Source: Paenibacillus xylanivorans (GTDB lineage Bacteria > Bacillota > Bacilli > Paenibacillales > Paenibacillaceae). From it: DNA of 41,783 bases. The translations under genes and the position numbers were made by a program. Position 1 is the first letter of the stretch, and every line of letters begins with the position of its first letter. Location of the stretch: NCBI RefSeq assembly GCF_001280595.1, contig NZ_LITU01000060.1, forward strand, positions 141,485 through 183,267, read 5' to 3'. Shown piece after piece: positions 40,037-41,783 of this stretch. The notes beneath the pieces were generated by a model that searched no databases, was not told the origin of the DNA, and saw only the letters and a program-made list of their open reading frames with translations.

Positions 40037-40108
40037 GTTGTTGGTTGAAGGTTCTTACGTTTTGAAATGAAAAATATAGTCTGGTGGTCCAGGCAAAGGT
40101 TGTGAACC

Positions 40109-41783
40109 ATGAAAGTTATTCTTTCTACATTAAATGCAAAGTACATCCATACCTCCTTGGCCTTGCGGTGTCTGAAGGCATACAGTGAGAAGGATTTTGA
40201 TATTGAGCTGGCCGAGTATACGATCAAAGACCCGGTTATGAATATCGTGTCCGATCTGTATCAGCGCGGTGCTGACATGATCGGGTTCTCGTGTTACATC
40301 TGGAACATTGAAGAGACGATTAAGGTCATTGATATTTTGAAAAAGGTTATGCCTGACGTCAAAATCCTGTTGGGCGGGCCGGAAGTGTCCTACGACACGG
40401 AATATTGGATGAACCGGATTCCCAATGTGGATTTCATCGTCATGGGTGAAGGCGAAGAGACGCTGCATCAGCTTTTGACGGAGCTGGAGGGGGACAAGAA
40501 GTTTCATTTTGTGTATGGACTGGCGTATCGCAAAGGGGAAGAGGTCATTCTCATGCCAGGACGGCCGAAAGCGGATCTGAACGATTTGCCGTCACCGCAC
40601 CGTTTTGAAGAGGATATCCCGGATCTCGGGAAACGCGTTGTTTATTTTGAAACCAGCCGGGGCTGTCCGTTCAGTTGTCAGTTCTGTCTGTCCAGTATTG
40701 AGGTAGGCGTGCGGTATTACGATATTGAGCGGACGAAGTCAGACATTCTGTACCTGATCGAGAAGGGTGCGAAACTAATTAAGTTCGTGGACCGGACATT
40801 TAACATCAAGCGGGATTATGCGCTCGAAATGTTCAAATTCCTGATTGAGAATCATCAGGGGACGGTGTTCCAGTTTGAAATTACAGCTGACATCATGCGT
40901 CCCGAGGTACTGGACTATCTGGCAGAGAATGCGCCGCCGGGCACATTCCGGTTCGAGATCGGGGTTCAGTCTACCAATGATCCGACCAATGAACTGGTAA
41001 AACGACGCCAAAACTTCTCGAAGCTGAGTCGAACCGTGAACAAGGTGAAAGCCAGCGGCAAAATCGACCAGCATCTGGATCTCATCGCCGGACTGCCGGA
41101 GGAAGATTACAATACGTTCCGCAAGACGTTTAACGACGTTTTTGCTTTGGGGCCGGAAGAGCTTCAGCTCGGATTCCTTAAAATGCTGCGCGGTACAGGT
41201 CTGCGTCTGGATGCGGAGAAGTACAATTACACCTACATGGATCACGCGCCGTATGAGATTCTGGGCAGTGATGTGCTGCCGTTCAGCGACATCGTACGCC
41301 TGAAGCGGCTGGAGGATGTGCTGGAGAAATACTGGAACGCACACCGGTTGGATCATACGCTGAAGTATCTGATGGAGCAGGAATTTGACTCGCCGTTTGA
41401 TTTCTTCCAGGCGTTTGGGGATTACTGGGAGGGTCAGGGCTGGCAGAAGATCGGTCACCAACTGGAGGATCTGTTCACCCGTCTGCATAGCTTCCTGGAG
41501 TCGCGGAACACGCCTCATATGGATATCGTGCTCGGCCTGATGAAGCTGGACTATTTCCTCGGCCACAAATACAAACCACGCAAAATCTGGTGGGAAGATC
41601 CGCTCCAGAAAGACCAGTGGGCAGGTTATATGAAAACGTTGGCTGAACGTCCGGAAGACGTTCGCCTGCCGCGCATTGCCGGTGCCACAGGCACGGCATG
41701 GCTGGAAAGCAGCGGCACGAGTGCGACTGCCGCTGGGGCAAGTTCGGCTGCTGCCGGGGAAGACTCTGCCGCAGATGCGGCGG
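40109..41783 (+). CDS. B12-binding radical SAM protein (DUF4080), 3' end outside window
   Basis: The 558 visible residues form a B12-binding domain (about 1-130, with LLGGPEVSYD and VMGEGEETLHQLL), a radical SAM domain with the iron-sulphur motif RGCPFSCQFC (Cys 186, 190, 193), and a C-terminal DUF4080-like region (about 395-545). Such enzymes use cobalamin and SAM-derived radicals, often for methylation; the substrate here is unknown. The frame is open to the last base, so the gene is truncated. The last 30 residues are Ala, Ser, Gly-rich (e.g. SATAAGASSAAAG), unlike the rest. The ATG has only a weak ribosome site (AAAGG). Confidence 0.9.
   Translation, partial: MKVILSTLNAKYIHTSLALRCLKAYSEKDFDIELAEYTIKDPVMNIVSDLYQRGADMIGFSCYIWNIEETIKVIDILKKVMPDVKILLGGPEVSYDTEYWMNRIPNVDFIVMGEGEETLHQLLTELEGDKKFHFVYGLAYRKGEEVILMPGRPKADLNDLPSPHRFEEDIPDLGKRVVYFETSRGCPFSCQFCLSSIEVGVRYYDIERTKSDILYLIEKGAKLIKFVDRTFNIKRDYALEMFKFLIENHQGTVFQFEITADIMRPEVLDYLAENAPPGTFRFEIGVQSTNDPTNELVKRRQNFSKLSRTVNKVKASGKIDQHLDLIAGLPEEDYNTFRKTFNDVFALGPEELQLGFLKMLRGTGLRLDAEKYNYTYMDHAPYEILGSDVLPFSDIVRLKRLEDVLEKYWNAHRLDHTLKYLMEQEFDSPFDFFQAFGDYWEGQGWQKIGHQLEDLFTRLHSFLESRNTPHMDIVLGLMKLDYFLGHKYKPRKIWWEDPLQKDQWAGYMKTLAERPEDVRLPRIAGATGTAWLESSGTSATAAGASSAAAGEDSAADAA

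Noticed and set aside
40775..41566. Minus-strand open frame (263 codons) opposite the radical SAM gene
   Set aside because: Antisense to clear B12-radical SAM/DUF4080 sequence, rich in Gln, His and Arg as expected of a shadow frame.

Overview
The window reads as chromosomal DNA of a spore-forming, low-to-mid-GC Bacillales, most likely a Paenibacillus. Supporting signs are Gram-positive style AGGAGG ribosome sites, a T-box controlled thrS, a class A PBP next to a VanR/VanS-like pair, ECF sigma and DUF4179 genes, YpsA, DUF1963 and DUF5412 proteins, and candidate sporulation promoters. I see no rRNA, tRNA, CRISPR array, prophage or complete insertion sequence. The genus is an inference.

Layout. 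1-2.5 kb: MBL-fold hydrolase, coiled-coil protein, short-chain dehydrogenase. 2.5-5 kb: thrS with a T-box leader and strong promoter. 5-8.9 kb: a two-component operon transcribed away from a lipoprotein-like DUF3887/M23 peptidase, with an 11-bp-period direct repeat between them. 8.9-14 kb: GNAT and DinB-type proteins, a coiled-coil gene coupled to amtB, and a DUF1963 protein. 14-18.8 kb: VanR/VanS-like regulators, a histidine-kinase paralogue that has lost its phospho-accepting histidine and ATPase domain, and a class A penicillin-binding protein overlapping it. 19-21.9 kb: split ThrE-type exporter, small beta-barrel-like protein, LD-carboxypeptidase. 22-25.2 kb: ECF sigma/DUF4179 pair and a GNAT-Nudix fusion. 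25.4-28.9 kb: an orphan flgB, speD, ypsA and a pseudouridine synthase with a basic N-terminal tail. 29-36 kb: a glycan locus (unknown 138-aa protein, GT-D glycosyltransferase, putative rhamnosyltransferase-like protein, NDP-sugar dehydratase, NDP-sugar dehydrogenase, methyltransferase, GT2-TPR glycosyltransferase). 36-41.8 kb: DUF5412 protein, Rpn-family nuclease, a cryptic Cys-rich small ORF, recQ, and a B12-binding radical SAM protein cut by the window end.

How genes may work together. Much of the first half concerns the cell envelope: two two-component systems, an M23 peptidase, a class A PBP, an LD-carboxypeptidase and an ECF sigma system. The glycan locus looks like a unit for making and transferring a modified, probably uronic-acid-type, amino sugar. 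Sequences matching the sigma-K/sigma-E -10 pattern CATANNNTA precede three of its transcription units, suggesting decoration of the spore surface. The strongest candidates for something new are the pseudokinase-PBP module (14.1-18.8 kb), the putatively sporulation-controlled glycan locus (28.9-36 kb) and the Cys-rich small ORF ahead of recQ (38.03-38.14 kb).
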